Of a DNA stretch of 64,000 nt, positions 26,435 through 36,448 are shown piece after piece. The notes beneath the pieces are model-generated. The model was not told the DNA's origin. It saw nothing but the letters and a program-made list of their open reading frames with translations, and searched no databases. Numbering within the stretch: the stretch's first letter is position 1; each line of letters begins with the position of its first letter. The stretch lies in assembly GCA_013397845.1 (NCBI GenBank), contig VZTG01001536.1:575154-639153 (forward strand), written 5' to 3'. The position numbers and the translations under genes are program-made. This stretch comes from Melanocharis versteri (Eukaryota; Chordata; Aves; Passeriformes; Melanocharitidae).

Positions 26435-28050
26435 TTGAAAATAAGTATCTCACATCCTGAATTTCATATTATCTGCCACCCAGCATTGAATAAGTGATGT
26501 TTCTCTTCAATCTTATGTGGCTGCTTGAAAAAGACTATTTTTATGACTAAGGATCACCAATGTAAAAAAAAGATTATTGGCTTGGACCTATTGTTCTTGT
26601 GTCAGAATTAGTCATCAACAAACGAGGCAGGCGGAAATGGAGATACAGAATCATGTATCCAGAGAACCAGCTCTGTATCCGAGTATCTATGTGTTTGACA
26701 AGGCTACAGAGAATACGGTATTTAGCTACGAAGAGAAATCAAATTGGCCAATCTACTTGTGTTTCTTGCTCAAAAGAATCACACTGAGGCATGGCCTTGC
26801 TTCCAGTAAAAAGATGTTAATTTTAGGTTGAGGTGTCTTTAAACAGAGCAACATAAAACAATTAGTGGCACACACTGAAAGGGTGTAGCCTCATCAACAC
26901 GAGACAATGCCAAGAAACTACGAGAAGCACAGATCAAACATAGGAAGGGAAATTATAGCAGATAAAGGAAACTATAAAAATATTTTCAAAATAGCTCATA
27001 GATATTGAACTTAGGAAAACTGCAGTTACTGAATAATGGAATAAACCTATTTAAAACCCAGAAATTAGAGTTGGTTAACCACAACTTTCATTTACCAACC
27101 TTGTAATAACTTCATTAATGGAGCAGTGACCAAGGCAGGCTAGTTTCTGGTTTTGACAATGTATTGGACTCAAAGCCTCAGTTTTGGTCATCCAGAAACA
27201 AGTTATATATTTATAATGAATTTGCTGAACAAATTCTGGTGAAACATTTTGGTACAGCAGAACTGGACAGTGAAAGGGACATCCTCTTTCTTCAAACATG
27301 CTCAGTAGCAAGGGTATCCTTCCCTGGGACACTGAACACCACTTTCAGTTCTTATGAACTGCCACTGAACTGTTTGTGAACTCTGATCACCTGTTCATGA
27401 GAGTTACTTTTGAGCAGGAGAAGCTCTGAATCTAGAATTTAATTTGTCTGGCTTTGATAGTAACATATCAATGAAGAGACTGCAGAACAGTATGAGAGAA
27501 ACACACTCTTCAGAGTAACCTTTAAACTCAGATTATCTTCCTTTTCCTAGTAACGTGCAGGCTCAGAATAATGGAGAGAACTGAGCCCAAGTTTCTGTGC
27601 CATAATGAACAGGAGCTGTTAGAAAACAGGTAAAAATATCAATTTCTTGTGCCTCCTGTCTGGCAAGTATGCATAGGAAAAGTCCATAGCTTCCATTACT
27701 TTGGATTTTTCCATACTATTGTACATTGAAATGAAACATGTTGACCTGATTAAACCAGTATCTAATTCATTCTCAAATACTTCATTTTCAAATTTTTCCA
27801 CTTATCCATGGAGTCAAAAATGATTTTTTTTGTTCTTCTTTAGTAATGACTACTGCAGCTGAGTCAGATCCAGCCTAACATCATTTATTTGTCAATTAGT
27901 ACAAAAATTTGAAATAAAAGTAACTAATCTCATCAAGATTTTAGCATATCTTTGAAAGCAGCACTTTAAATGTACTGAATTGTTCTCCAAAACAATAACA
28001 TTTCCTTTTAAAAGTCAGAAGCCAGAGATCCTAGTTACGCAATTATTCAA
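26435..28050. other. Unique DNA with overlapping open frames, unassigned
   Basis: Two further stop-poor patches lie here. At 26577-26831 (+) the frame includes the protein-like phrase PALYPSIYVFDKATENTVFS, and at 26599-26787 an overlapping + frame is also open. At 27164-27379 (+) and 27075-27332 (-) both strands are open. None has convincing splice boundaries on both sides, so none is called as an exon. Confidence 0.4.
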
Positions 28051-28110
28051 GAAAAGAAAAGAAAAGAAAAGAAAAGAAAAGAAAAGAAAAGAAAAGAAAA
28101 GAAAAGAGAA
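28051..28110. repeat. (GAAAA)n pentanucleotide microsatellite
   Basis: Eleven exact GAAAA units run from 28051 to 28105, and the next unit is GAGAA. Such a pure array suggests recent slippage and probable length polymorphism. No poly-A-tailed element body was recognised upstream or downstream. Confidence 0.97.
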
Positions 28111-28429
28111 TATGAACCCAATCCAGAGAGCATGGGTTATACGCAACTGAACAGACCCTAAGTTTTCAACTTCAGCTTGTATACAAATGTTTGGAAAACA
28201 TTTTTTAAAAACTCATTTTCATTAGCCATTGGGTTTATGACTGCTTATATAGTAGAATCTTACTAGGATTGCTTATCTTTTCAAAAAACTTCATTCCAAA
28301 TCACAGATTTTGATTTTTTCCCCATGGAAGCACAGGAATATTTCCCTCTGCATAGGAAGTCCCTAATCTAGTACAGAAAGTGCCTGCAAATGTGCAAACC
28401 TCTTGTGAATACAGCTAAGTAAAACAGCT

Positions 28430-28470
28430 TCACTCCTGTGTACAGTATAAATTCTTTGCCTATGTTCACT
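28430..28470 (+). repeat. Dispersed 41-bp duplication, copy 1
   Basis: This 41-bp segment is repeated without gaps at 28858-28898. Thirty-six of 41 positions match, including a shared block ATTCTTTGCCTATGTTCACT of 20 bases at the right end. The sequence between and around the copies is not obviously related. Confidence 0.9.
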
Positions 28471-28857
28471 GATAGCAATTTCTTCCTGTATTGAGCTAAA
28501 GAACTCAGAGACTTTATGTTGAAGAATCTGTTTAGAAATATAAGAGGAAGAAAAGAACACACACACAAGGAACAAATCCTCATATTCCCATCAGTACATG
28601 AAACCTAATCCAAGAGGACTGTTAGTTATAATCCCTGTGATTGCTTTGATCTGACTCCCTGCATGACCCCTTGAGCCAGTGCTGAGAATGTGGCTGGAAT
28701 GAATAGCTGGTGTCTGGGACAGAGGGCAGGTGGTAGTAAAGGACTCCTCTTCTTGGAAACAGCCCATATTTATGCTAGACATTAACTACTGGGTAACAAC
28801 AAGCCTATTTATAAAATGGACACAACAGCCCATAAAATCCTTTTGGAGCTGACCTGA

Positions 28858-28898
28858 TCACTCCTTTGTACACCACAGATTCTTTGCCTATGTTCACT
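28858..28898 (+). repeat. Dispersed 41-bp duplication, copy 2
   Basis: This is the second copy of the 28430-28470 segment in the same orientation, offset by 428 bp. All five differences lie in the left half, while the right 20 bases are identical. A local duplication followed by limited divergence explains it; two fragments of one unknown interspersed repeat is the alternative. Confidence 0.9.
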
Positions 28899-31053
28899 AA
28901 AAACACATGACCCTACAGGATAACTGGAGGAAGAAGCAGAATAAAAGTTTGATGCTATGAGCCATTTAGAGGGGAAAAAAAGTAGTACTTTATAGTGATA
29001 TTAAAACTGCAAGTGACAACGACAAGGAATTTTAACTGTGGCTAATGTTTCTCAAAGCTTTTTCTGGTGCTCTGACAAAAGACACTGTAATACCAGGTTA
29101 TCACGTAATATTGAAAGTTCTGAAAATAATAGCAGAAGCTGTAATTGAAGAGTTCTTTTCTTTACTAAAGGAATAAAAGGGAAAGAGATGTGTGAAGATC
29201 TCTGCTATTAAATCGATATTTTATTTCTTTCTTTAAAATATCCTTTCCTGACAAGCACAACAGAAAGATGCCTGCATTGCTTTGGGCAACCCTCTGAATA
29301 AACAAGGTCTAGGCTGACCACTTTGTGAAATATGAAAAAAAGAATCCTTAAGAAAATATGAAAAACAATTTGACTTGTTTGTTTTGTCTTATTTTCTTTT
29401 CCTTTCCTTTCCTTATCTCAGAAACAAGATGCTCTATTTTGTACAGCAAAATTTCACCTGAGAAACTCAAAGGCAGAGGCACAAACAACGATATTGTAAA
29501 GCTGAAGCCTTCAATACGGCAGAACTAATTTGATAAGATCTTTTCTTTTTTCTCTAAATTCCACAGACATTTAAACACTGACTCCGCAAGCACACGAACA
29601 CTTAAGTTTGCATAGCAAATACTGTAACTGTCCTTAGTGAAATATGGTTGCCTGTAAAGTTAGTTACATATGCAACCATGTAAGGGGGGCATTTTAGGGG
29701 AATCCATCAGCAATATCTACAGTGGCAAATAAGATCACTTGGTTATGTGCACGCAGGGCAGTGGAACCCTACTGAGAGACCCCCAGGCCAGCACCCATGG
29801 ATTCAGCTATATTCATCTGCTTGTCCCTGGCCTGTTCCATGCTTCCAGCGGGCTCGGCCTTAATGAGGACAACTCAGTGTGCTGCTACAGTGCAGACATT
29901 TCCCAAATATTAGCCAGCAGACAATGTGGAGCTTTCAGACCAGTAGCTGTGTTACCGGTAATGACTGTAGAGGCCATGACTAGCACACAATAACCTATAG
30001 GTGGCTGAGCTGTTCTGTCATTCACATCTGCACACATTTATGCACACCTTATAAAGAAAGACACTGATAACAATGTGTTGAGATTATATTAGAATAGAAT
30101 AGAAATTCCTACTGGAATTAATTTGAGAAGACTGTTTTATTCTGAGTCAGTGTTACTGAAGTGCTAAATTTAGCCTTTAAAATTATTTAACAGCCTTTTG
30201 TTTAACTGAAAATTAAAAACAATAACAAAAATGTCACAGTGTATAAGCCATGTTCACTTTAACTCTTCCCCATCTTCACAGCTTAAATTATTTGGGTTAA
30301 ATTTAATTTACAATGAGAGAAAAAAATCCCTTTGAAATCAGTAACTATTGTGTGCTTCTTCTTTAGACATGCATTTACCTTTCTTATCAAAACACTTTTG
30401 TCAGTGATGATTATAGCCTGTCCTACTTACTTGCCACATAAGCCTTACTTCCATAAATTCAGTTTTATGTTACTTGAGAAGTAAAAAAGGCTGAAAATAA
30501 TACAAGGAAATATATGGTGAAAAAAGTCCTCTAATGTGAAGATGATAAAGCCAATACACTGATATTTCCCTAATCAAAAGCATATAATAAGACATTCCTG
30601 TGAGACCAATCAAAGCTTGAGTAAGTGATTTTTGCAAACCTATTCTGGAACTTCTTTTCAGTCAGCACCAGATATGTCAAAATACATACTGAAGTTCCAC
30701 TTGTGTGTCCCAGAACTACAAAGTATTCAAACAAATATTCATCTGTATTTTCTTGTAAATATTAATTGTATTTTAGTTAGTACCAATAACAAAACAACTT
30801 AGCACAACATCAATCAACTAAGGAAGAAGAATTTTACTCCAGTGAAATACAAACCCATATGCTGTGTAAAAGTATTATTAGAAATACCTTGTCTGGTAAG
30901 AAAAAAAAAAAGTACAGCTACAATAAGGCAATGCCAATGAAAAGTGGAGGCTCTCTTGCTTTAAAGACATACGGTGGATTGACTCCTGAAAGCCCGAGTT
31001 AATATTTACTAACTCTAAGCACATTCAATAGCTTCAGATTTCTTTTCTTTTAG
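28899..31053. other. Unique DNA, GC-richer open patch at 29.74-29.99 kb
   Basis: The + frame at 29739-29993 is open for 84 codons in a GC-richer patch and includes the word GTLLRDPQASTHGFSYIHL. A possible donor (ACCG followed by GTAATG) lies near 29955, but no good acceptor was found. I leave it uncalled. The remainder is AT-rich with nothing recognised. Confidence 0.4.
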
Positions 31054-31281
31054 TGGGGCCACTGCTCCTGTTGTTTGAAGACAAGAGCAAAGCTGTGAAT
31101 AATGCCTAAGAGCAAAACTAAACCAGAAGTAAATGACTTTTTAAATGTGAGACCTTCAACCTCAATTCCAGCTCCCCAGAGGCCGTCTTTGACTCCTTAT
31201 CACATCATGCTCTCACAGGTGACAACTGGGGATAAAGATTCTTCCACAAAGAAACTGATGAAGAAACTACTGCAGAGAAAG
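31054..31281 (+). CDS. Candidate first coding exon of an unidentified 139-aa protein
   Basis: A strong acceptor (pyrimidine-rich GATTTCTTTTCTTTTAG, AG at 31052-31053) precedes this segment. A strong donor (AAAG followed by GTGAGC, GT at 31282) follows it. The ATG at 31102 has A at -3, and an in-frame TGA sits six bases upstream, so 31054-31101 would be 5' UTR. The 60 codons 31102-31281 end exactly on a codon boundary. The peptide starts MPKSKTKPEVNDFLNVRPST. It has a Ser/Pro-rich middle and a basic end (STKKLMKKLLQRK). No signal peptide or membrane segment is visible. An alternative is an internal exon entered at the acceptor-like CTCCCCAG near 31172. The frame joins in phase to 32194-32349. 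I recognise no family; a chance run of splice-like sites cannot be excluded. Confidence 0.33.
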
Positions 31282-32193
31282 GTGAGCTTACAAGTCTCTC
31301 TTGACATTGGTGAAGGGAACTCAGGGCAATGTCATTTAGAACAGCCAATTTAAATAAATGTGCTGTAGGAGGTTTAACAGTGGCTGCAGATAGTAAGGGC
31401 AAACTACATGGCTATTAAACTAGTCAGTGAAGGCTACTGTTCGGCTAAAATAGTGCTAAAAATTAATTAATTTTGTGTGTTATGCAACATTTGCTGGACT
31501 GTTTGAAATATACTTGCTAGTGCTTTGTGTTACTGGACCCTTCTGAAGATTTCTTATGACCCAGCTAGAAAAAAAATATTAGAAAAGAGCCATTTTACGT
31601 GTATAAACTGCTGTTCCGCTCTGTATCATAAAGGAGTCTGAGGACCAAGGAAAAAAGTCAGACTTTTTACTGTCTTAGTGACTGATGCAAGAGCTTCAAG
31701 TGTTAGGGTTGCCAGGAGTTAAGAAGGAATGTCCCACGGAAGGAATGAAATTAACTTCTTCCCTGATAGAGGCTGAATTTTTATTGACATTTGATTCCTT
31801 TTCTGGAAAAATATTTCCACTCTTAATGTGTATTTTGGTTTAATTGAAACTTGTTTGACATCCATTGTGATATTGCATAATGACCTAAAGGTTTTACATG
31901 AGTTTACAATATTTAGAGTTATTTTTCAAGTAAAAGGTTTATATTTAATATAGCACCACTTTCCCCCATCCCTATACCCTCTCAAAAGTTAGAACTTTCA
32001 TAGCTAAATTTTAAATTTTTAAACTTATCTTCATTGATACAGCATATATTTTATTCATTTATTATGTCAGTTTACGTCTTCGTATCTGTGCTGTTGATTG
32101 CATATTTTAGCATTCCTATGTTCAAGAGGCCTTTTCACCTGTGGCTTTTGAAAAGCATTCCCTCACTATTTTCACTCTGGCTGATAACATTAG

Positions 32194-32349
32194 GTGGTTT
32201 TGCCCTCTGACCATGAAATGGCCAACAAGGCATTTGAGATGGGTTTATTTAATGAGTACTATACAGAATACAGAAAAATTAAAGAAAATTCTAGGTATAT
32301 GATGTCCTCAGTGATTAGATATTTACTTGTTCACCTTCAGTTATGGAAG
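32194..32349 (+). CDS. Candidate second coding exon of the same protein
   Basis: The segment lies between an acceptor (GATAACATTAG, AG at 32192-32193, preceded by the pyrimidine-rich CTCACTATTTTCACTCTGG) and a donor (GGAAG followed by GTAACT, GT at 32350). Its 156 bases give 52 codons with phase 0 at both ends, matching the phase-0 end of the preceding exon across a 912-bp intron. The peptide begins VVLPSDHEMANKAFEMGLFN, continues with a tyrosine-rich EYYTEYRKIKENSRY, and ends in RYLLVHLQLWK. It looks predominantly helical and soluble. The first codon is GTG, so it is not an independent start. The family is unknown to me. Confidence 0.33.
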
Positions 32350-32740
32350 GTAACTTCATGGATGCAGCTTTCATAACTTATCAAGATTTATAGTAGATCT
32401 CAGGATAATACAAATATGTCCATGCACGCCATTCTTTTATCAAAGCAAAAACTCTATACAAATAAAATGCATACCATAAAACTGTAAGAGCAATCATTTA
32501 ACAAAATTTTTGTATTCTAAAAGTGTGTATCAGTCTTACATAAATTAGCTTTTCCATTGAAAGCTGTTTTTCTGCTACTAATTTAAATTTTATGCTAGTA
32601 TTTACAGTCACTGAACTTTACTTTCTAGAATATAATAGGAAACTCTTACCTAAACCAATGTTAATAATTATGAATATTATCAATTGCTCCATTAAATACT
32701 TCACGTTTCATTATTTACTACTTTCATTAAATTCACCTAG

Positions 32741-32824
32741 ACTATTGTCATAAGAGAAGGATATCAGGAGAAGTACGCAATATTTATCCCAGAGCCTTAC
32801 CTAGTAACTGAACCTGCAAAGTGA
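32741..32824 (+). CDS. Candidate terminal coding exon of the same protein
   Basis: An acceptor with a fair pyrimidine tract (TACTACTTTCATTAAATTCACCTAG, AG at 32739-32740) is followed in phase 0 by 27 codons and a TGA at 32822-32824. The peptide reads TIVIREGYQEKYAIFIPEP then YLVTEPAK. With the two upstream segments this gives a closed ATG-to-TGA frame of 60 + 52 + 27 = 139 codons, with introns of 912 and 391 bp. A donor-like CTA/GTAACT at 32804 inside the exon leaves room for a longer protein whose next exon could lie in or beyond the assembly gap at 32912. No polyadenylation signal is visible before the gap. Confidence 0.3.
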   Translation, partial: TIVIREGYQEKYAIFIPEPYLVTEPAK

Positions 32825-32899
32825 TTGTGTGTGAATTAAGACAGGCTCTTGCTCTTATTAGCTGTAAACCAAGCCTGCTTTTCACATCTGCTTCTTCTC

Positions 32900-33190
32900 A
32901 AAAAAAAAAAANNNNNNNNNNNNNNNNNNNNNNNNNNNNNNNNNNNNNNNNNNNNNNNNNNNNNNNNNNNNNNNNNNNNNNNNNNNNNNNNNNNNNNNNN
33001 NNNNNNNNNNNNNNNNNNNNNNNNNNNNNNNNNNNNNNNNNNNNNNNNNNNNNNNNNNNNNNNNNNNNNNNNNNNNNNNNNNNNNNNNNNNNNNNNNNNN
33101 NNNNNNNNNNNNNNNNNNNNNNNNNNNNNNNNNNNNNNNNNNNNNNNNNNNNNNNNNNNNNNNNNNNNNNNNNNNNNNNNNNNNNNNNNN
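32900..33190. other. Assembly gap (279 N) after an A run
   Basis: A 12-base A run (32900-32911) leads straight into 279 N (32912-33190), and sequence resumes with CCCCCT. Translations spanning this interval are artefacts of N. The A run may be the edge of a longer simple repeat or a retroposon tail that the assembler could not resolve. Confidence 0.98.
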
Positions 33191-34117
33191 CCCCCTAAAT
33201 TTGGAATACTCTTTTTGTTCCTCATAAATCAAAGATCCACAGATCCACTTCTGTAGCAAGGCCTTTTCTGTTTGCAAAAAAATTGTCTCTGTACAGATTT
33301 TTCTTAGTTCAGGAACTCCTACATAGCCCAAGACAACATTAAATATAGCATAGCATATGGAAAGTTATTATGCTATTATTATGCATTTGTCATCATATTT
33401 ACTGATTTGATATAATGACACTATATTTGAAATAAAATCAATACAAAAGATCCTTGTTATCCTTGCTAGGTCCTTGATACTATTATTTTTAAATTACCTT
33501 TCTTCCCTAATCTATCCTGTAGAAGTTAAGTCCACAAAGACTTTCACTCATCTGGGTGTGTATAAAAGTCTAAGTCCACATTGAACTGTACAAGACAAAA
33601 TGGATCCGAGAATAAAATATCTGTCTCACAACTACAGAATAAATTAAACTTATATTTGGTTCTGTAGGAAATAGTGGAGTTGACACAATGTTAATTCTAG
33701 AGATAAATTAGATTACTAACACAAATACAAAAAGGTTGTCAGAAATTACTACTGCCTTGTAAATGGGGCTCATATTTGAAGTCGTGATGTCAGGAAAAAT
33801 GCAGAACGTGAAGGAAACATTGCTGTAAGTACAGTCATCAAAAAAAAGTTACTCCCATATGCCATTATAAAGCTAGCAGCTGTGTTGATGAAATCACAAT
33901 TCCTTTTGGTGACATCCATATGGAATGCAGAGCTTTGACATTACCCTTTAGTAAAAGCTGTGGTCTGATTTCTTTGCATTAGGCAGTTGTCAATTCTATT
34001 TGATATTTTATTCCAAAATAAAAATGCTGTGGAGCATATACCCACAAGAAATTCAGAGTTACATTTGGTGTGAAATATGTTGTGGTGGGCTTGTTCCTGA
34101 TGTAAAGAAAATTGTCT
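33191..34117. other. AT-rich unique DNA, nothing recognised
   Basis: Nothing beyond short chance frames is seen between the assembly gap and the next CR1. Confidence 0.6.
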
Positions 34118-34345
34118 GAGTCACAAAAATCACAAGACATTCAAGTTGGAAAGGACAAGAGCAGGTTTCTCATCCTCCCTCCTGCTCAAAGCAGGATCAG
34201 CTATGAGATCAAATCAGGCTGCTCAGATCTTTATTCAGTTAGGTCTCAAAAACCCCCAAGAATGGAGACTCCAGAGCTCCTGTGGACAATCTGCTCCAGA
34301 GCTTGCCTGTCCCAAGGATGGCTTCATACAGAAGTTTACATCAGA
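34118..34345 (-). mobile_element. CR1 LINE, older 5'-truncated 3' end
   Basis: The + strand carries a reverse-complement CR1 3' end. A degraded AATCACAGAATCATTCAGG-like terminus (TCACAAGACATTCAAGTTGG) is followed by GGAAAGGACA, CCTGCTCAAAGCAGGATCA, GGCTGCTCAGATC and GAATGGAGACTCCAGAGC, then CTCCAGAGCTTGCCTGTCCC. This matches the CR1 subgroup with CCCGCTCAAAGCAGGGTCA and AAGGATGGAGACTCCACA. Substitutions and small indels are more frequent than in the 11.0-kb copy, so it is probably older. It is non-autonomous and dead. The internal boundary near 34345 is approximate. The short open frames read through it are not genes. Confidence 0.88.
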
Positions 34346-35462
34346 AATTAACTGTCTCATATTTTCACAAACTGACTTGAATTTTCTACTAATTAACTAT
34401 AAGGAATGTTCTAACTTTTACTGCTATTTTACTCTCCTTGGGGCTTTGTTTTTTGAGTGCAAAGTCACGACAGCTTTAGGTGTACACTGAGAAAATAGTT
34501 CTGCGTCTTTTATATTTCTCATAGATCTCATGATTTCTTAATCCTTTAAATAACTCCACTTAGTGATCCTCTAATCCTAGAAGTGGCTCTTTTGCATCAC
34601 AAGACAAGAAATTTGAAACTATGAAGGTACCCACCACACAGGGAATTTCACTGAATCCAAACCACACAAATTTTCAGAACTCAGTAGCCCAGCCATTGTC
34701 ACTGACAGACAGGAACAGCATATCCTTTTCCCACAATGTGAGTGAGGAAATGCCCTTGCTGGCTGGCCATGGAGATAACACAGGCATTATGATATAGTCA
34801 ATTCTTATAATCAAGTTGTATAAATAAAATTATATGCAAGTCGTTCTAGACAGCCATAATAATTGTTTCTGACTTAATTACGCTATAGATCATTGTATGA
34901 TATACCCAGTACAAACAATAAGTTGAAAAGCCAGAGATGATGTTTCTTCCCTCTGAGTGCTTATTGAATTTTGAAATACTAAGAAAAGTCAAGAAAAAAA
35001 CCCAAAGAACTCATAAAATCAGGGAAAACTAAGGAAAAGCTACAGATCGGTTTAATACAGGGTTTAAATACGGGACACAATACATATCAAAACCGAATCA
35101 AATAGAGAACAAATAATTGTGTATACAATATTTCACTGAAAATGTCTTATTTGTGCTTATCTTCATTAGCTACTTCTTGCTGCCTTTTGTATGAAAACAA
35201 GGTGAATAAACACCTGTCATACTTAAGGTGAAGAGATTATTTGATATCATGAAATGGTATAGAGAACAAAGAGGTATTAAAGAATAGCAAATAAACTGCA
35301 ACAGGCTGTACCTATTATGTGGTCTATCATATTTCCTTACCTTTTCCACCTGACACTGCAAAAGTGAGATTACTAAAATTTCCACTTTAAATTAAATTAA
35401 GCTAATGAAGACAACTGCAAGAGTGTGCCTGTAGTCCCACATAGTAGTAGTCTGGACATTTT
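34346..35462. other. AT-rich unique DNA between two CR1 copies
   Basis: No gene or repeat is recognised apart from AT-rich low-complexity words. Confidence 0.6.
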
Positions 35463-35665
35463 GGAAAAAATCTTAACAGAAAGGCTGATTGGACATTGGA
35501 ATGGGCTGCCCAGGGAGTTGGTGGAGCCACCATGCCTGAAGGCGTTTAGAAGAAGACTGGATGTGACACTCAGTGCCATGGTCTAGTTGACAAGTTGACG
35601 TTCATAGGTTGGACTCCATGATCTCAACGGTCTTTTCCAACCTAGCTAATTCTGTGGTTCTGTGA
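35463..35665 (+). mobile_element. CR1 LINE, 5'-truncated 3' end in sense orientation
   Basis: Sense-strand CR1 wording is clear: CATTGGAATGGGCTGCCCAG, GGAGTTGGTGGAGCCACCAT, AGACTGGATGTGACACTCAG, TGCCATGGTCTAGTTGACAA, GGTTGGACTCCATGATCTC and TCTTTTCCAACCTA. It finishes with ATTCTGTGGTTCTGTGAC, two degenerate copies of the 8-bp ATTCTATG terminal repeat. Only about 200 bp of the 3' end is left. It faces opposite to the CR1 at 34.1 kb, about 1.1 kb away. The left limit is approximate. Confidence 0.95.
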
Positions 35666-35814
35666 CATGGATGTGCAAACAGCAGTAGCAATAGGATTTT
35701 AAAATGTGGATCATTCTTCACATTCTCGATGCTGTGATACATATAATTCACCTTGACATCAAATGAGCTTGTCAGGGCTCTAGATGCACCAATAGGCAGG
35801 GCTACCTGTGAGGA

Positions 35815-36090
35815 GTCTCAGTGCTGGCAGGGACTGCTGCACAGACTTCAGGACACTGCTGGCTGCGGCTGCTGGTAGACCCCGTTGCCAGCTATCCTAT
35901 ATGGCACTGTGACCACTGGGAAGGATCACCAGCCTGTGCTGGGGTCACCTTTGGCTCTTGGCTTGTCCCCATCCATGGAGCTGCGCTGCTCTTGCTTCTC
36001 TCTGCCAAAAGTGCAGGTCTAAAATGAGCACGTACTGCCAGGAGGACTGGTGTCCTTCCAGGTCACAGGAGGGCAGGGTGGAGAAGCCCC
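35815..36090. other. GC-richer block of unknown origin
   Basis: After the CR1 the composition shifts to clearly GC-richer text for about 275 bp, rich in CTGCTGG/GCTGCG words with scattered CpGs, then falls back to AT-rich. Two overlapping + frames are open (35821-36027 and 35958-36146). No transposon family, promoter motif or known exon is recognised. An old repeat, a small CpG-poor promoter remnant or a retroposed fragment are all possible. Confidence 0.5.
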
Positions 36091-36408
36091 CCTGCCAGCT
36101 GATTACCCAAAGTGAGTTTTCCACCTCTCATGCTAAACAGCTCTAATAATATGATTTTGGAAAACAAATAATTTGCCTTCACAGACTGCTCAAATAAAAG
36201 GTTCTTCTTCCAAGCATCTTCTAAGAACTTGTTTTTTTAAAGTGGAACTTGCAATGCTGAGGCCTTCGGTCAGTAAAAGTGATATTTGGTGGTACAAAAA
36301 CCTAAAAGAACCAACTGCAAAAAGCTAGAAGGTATCCATTTACAAAACACCTGGATGATGGAGTGTTTTTCATTCCTCAGCTCCAACCAGCTTGACTTAA
36401 ACACCTAA

Positions 36409-36448
36409 CAAGGTTTGAATTCCCTGATAACAGAGCATTCAAACCTTG
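36409..36448. repeat. Inverted repeat, 12-bp arms, 16-nt loop
   Basis: CAAGGTTTGAAT (36409-36420) and ATTCAAACCTTG (36437-36448) are exact reverse complements separated by 16 nt. The structure could fold as a stem-loop in RNA or be the remnant of a small inverted-repeat element. Confidence 0.88.

Noticed and set aside
28051..28898. Possible CRISPR-like array from the microsatellite and the repeated 41-mer
   Set aside because: The first is a simple repeat with no spacers and the second has only two copies; the DNA is vertebrate.
32821..33331. Open frames of 125-149 codons spanning the N block
   Set aside because: They are open only because N codons are never read as stops; the real sequence on either side contributes few codons.
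34112..34490. Two overlapping + open frames
   Set aside because: They lie in a reverse-oriented CR1 3' end, which is non-coding.
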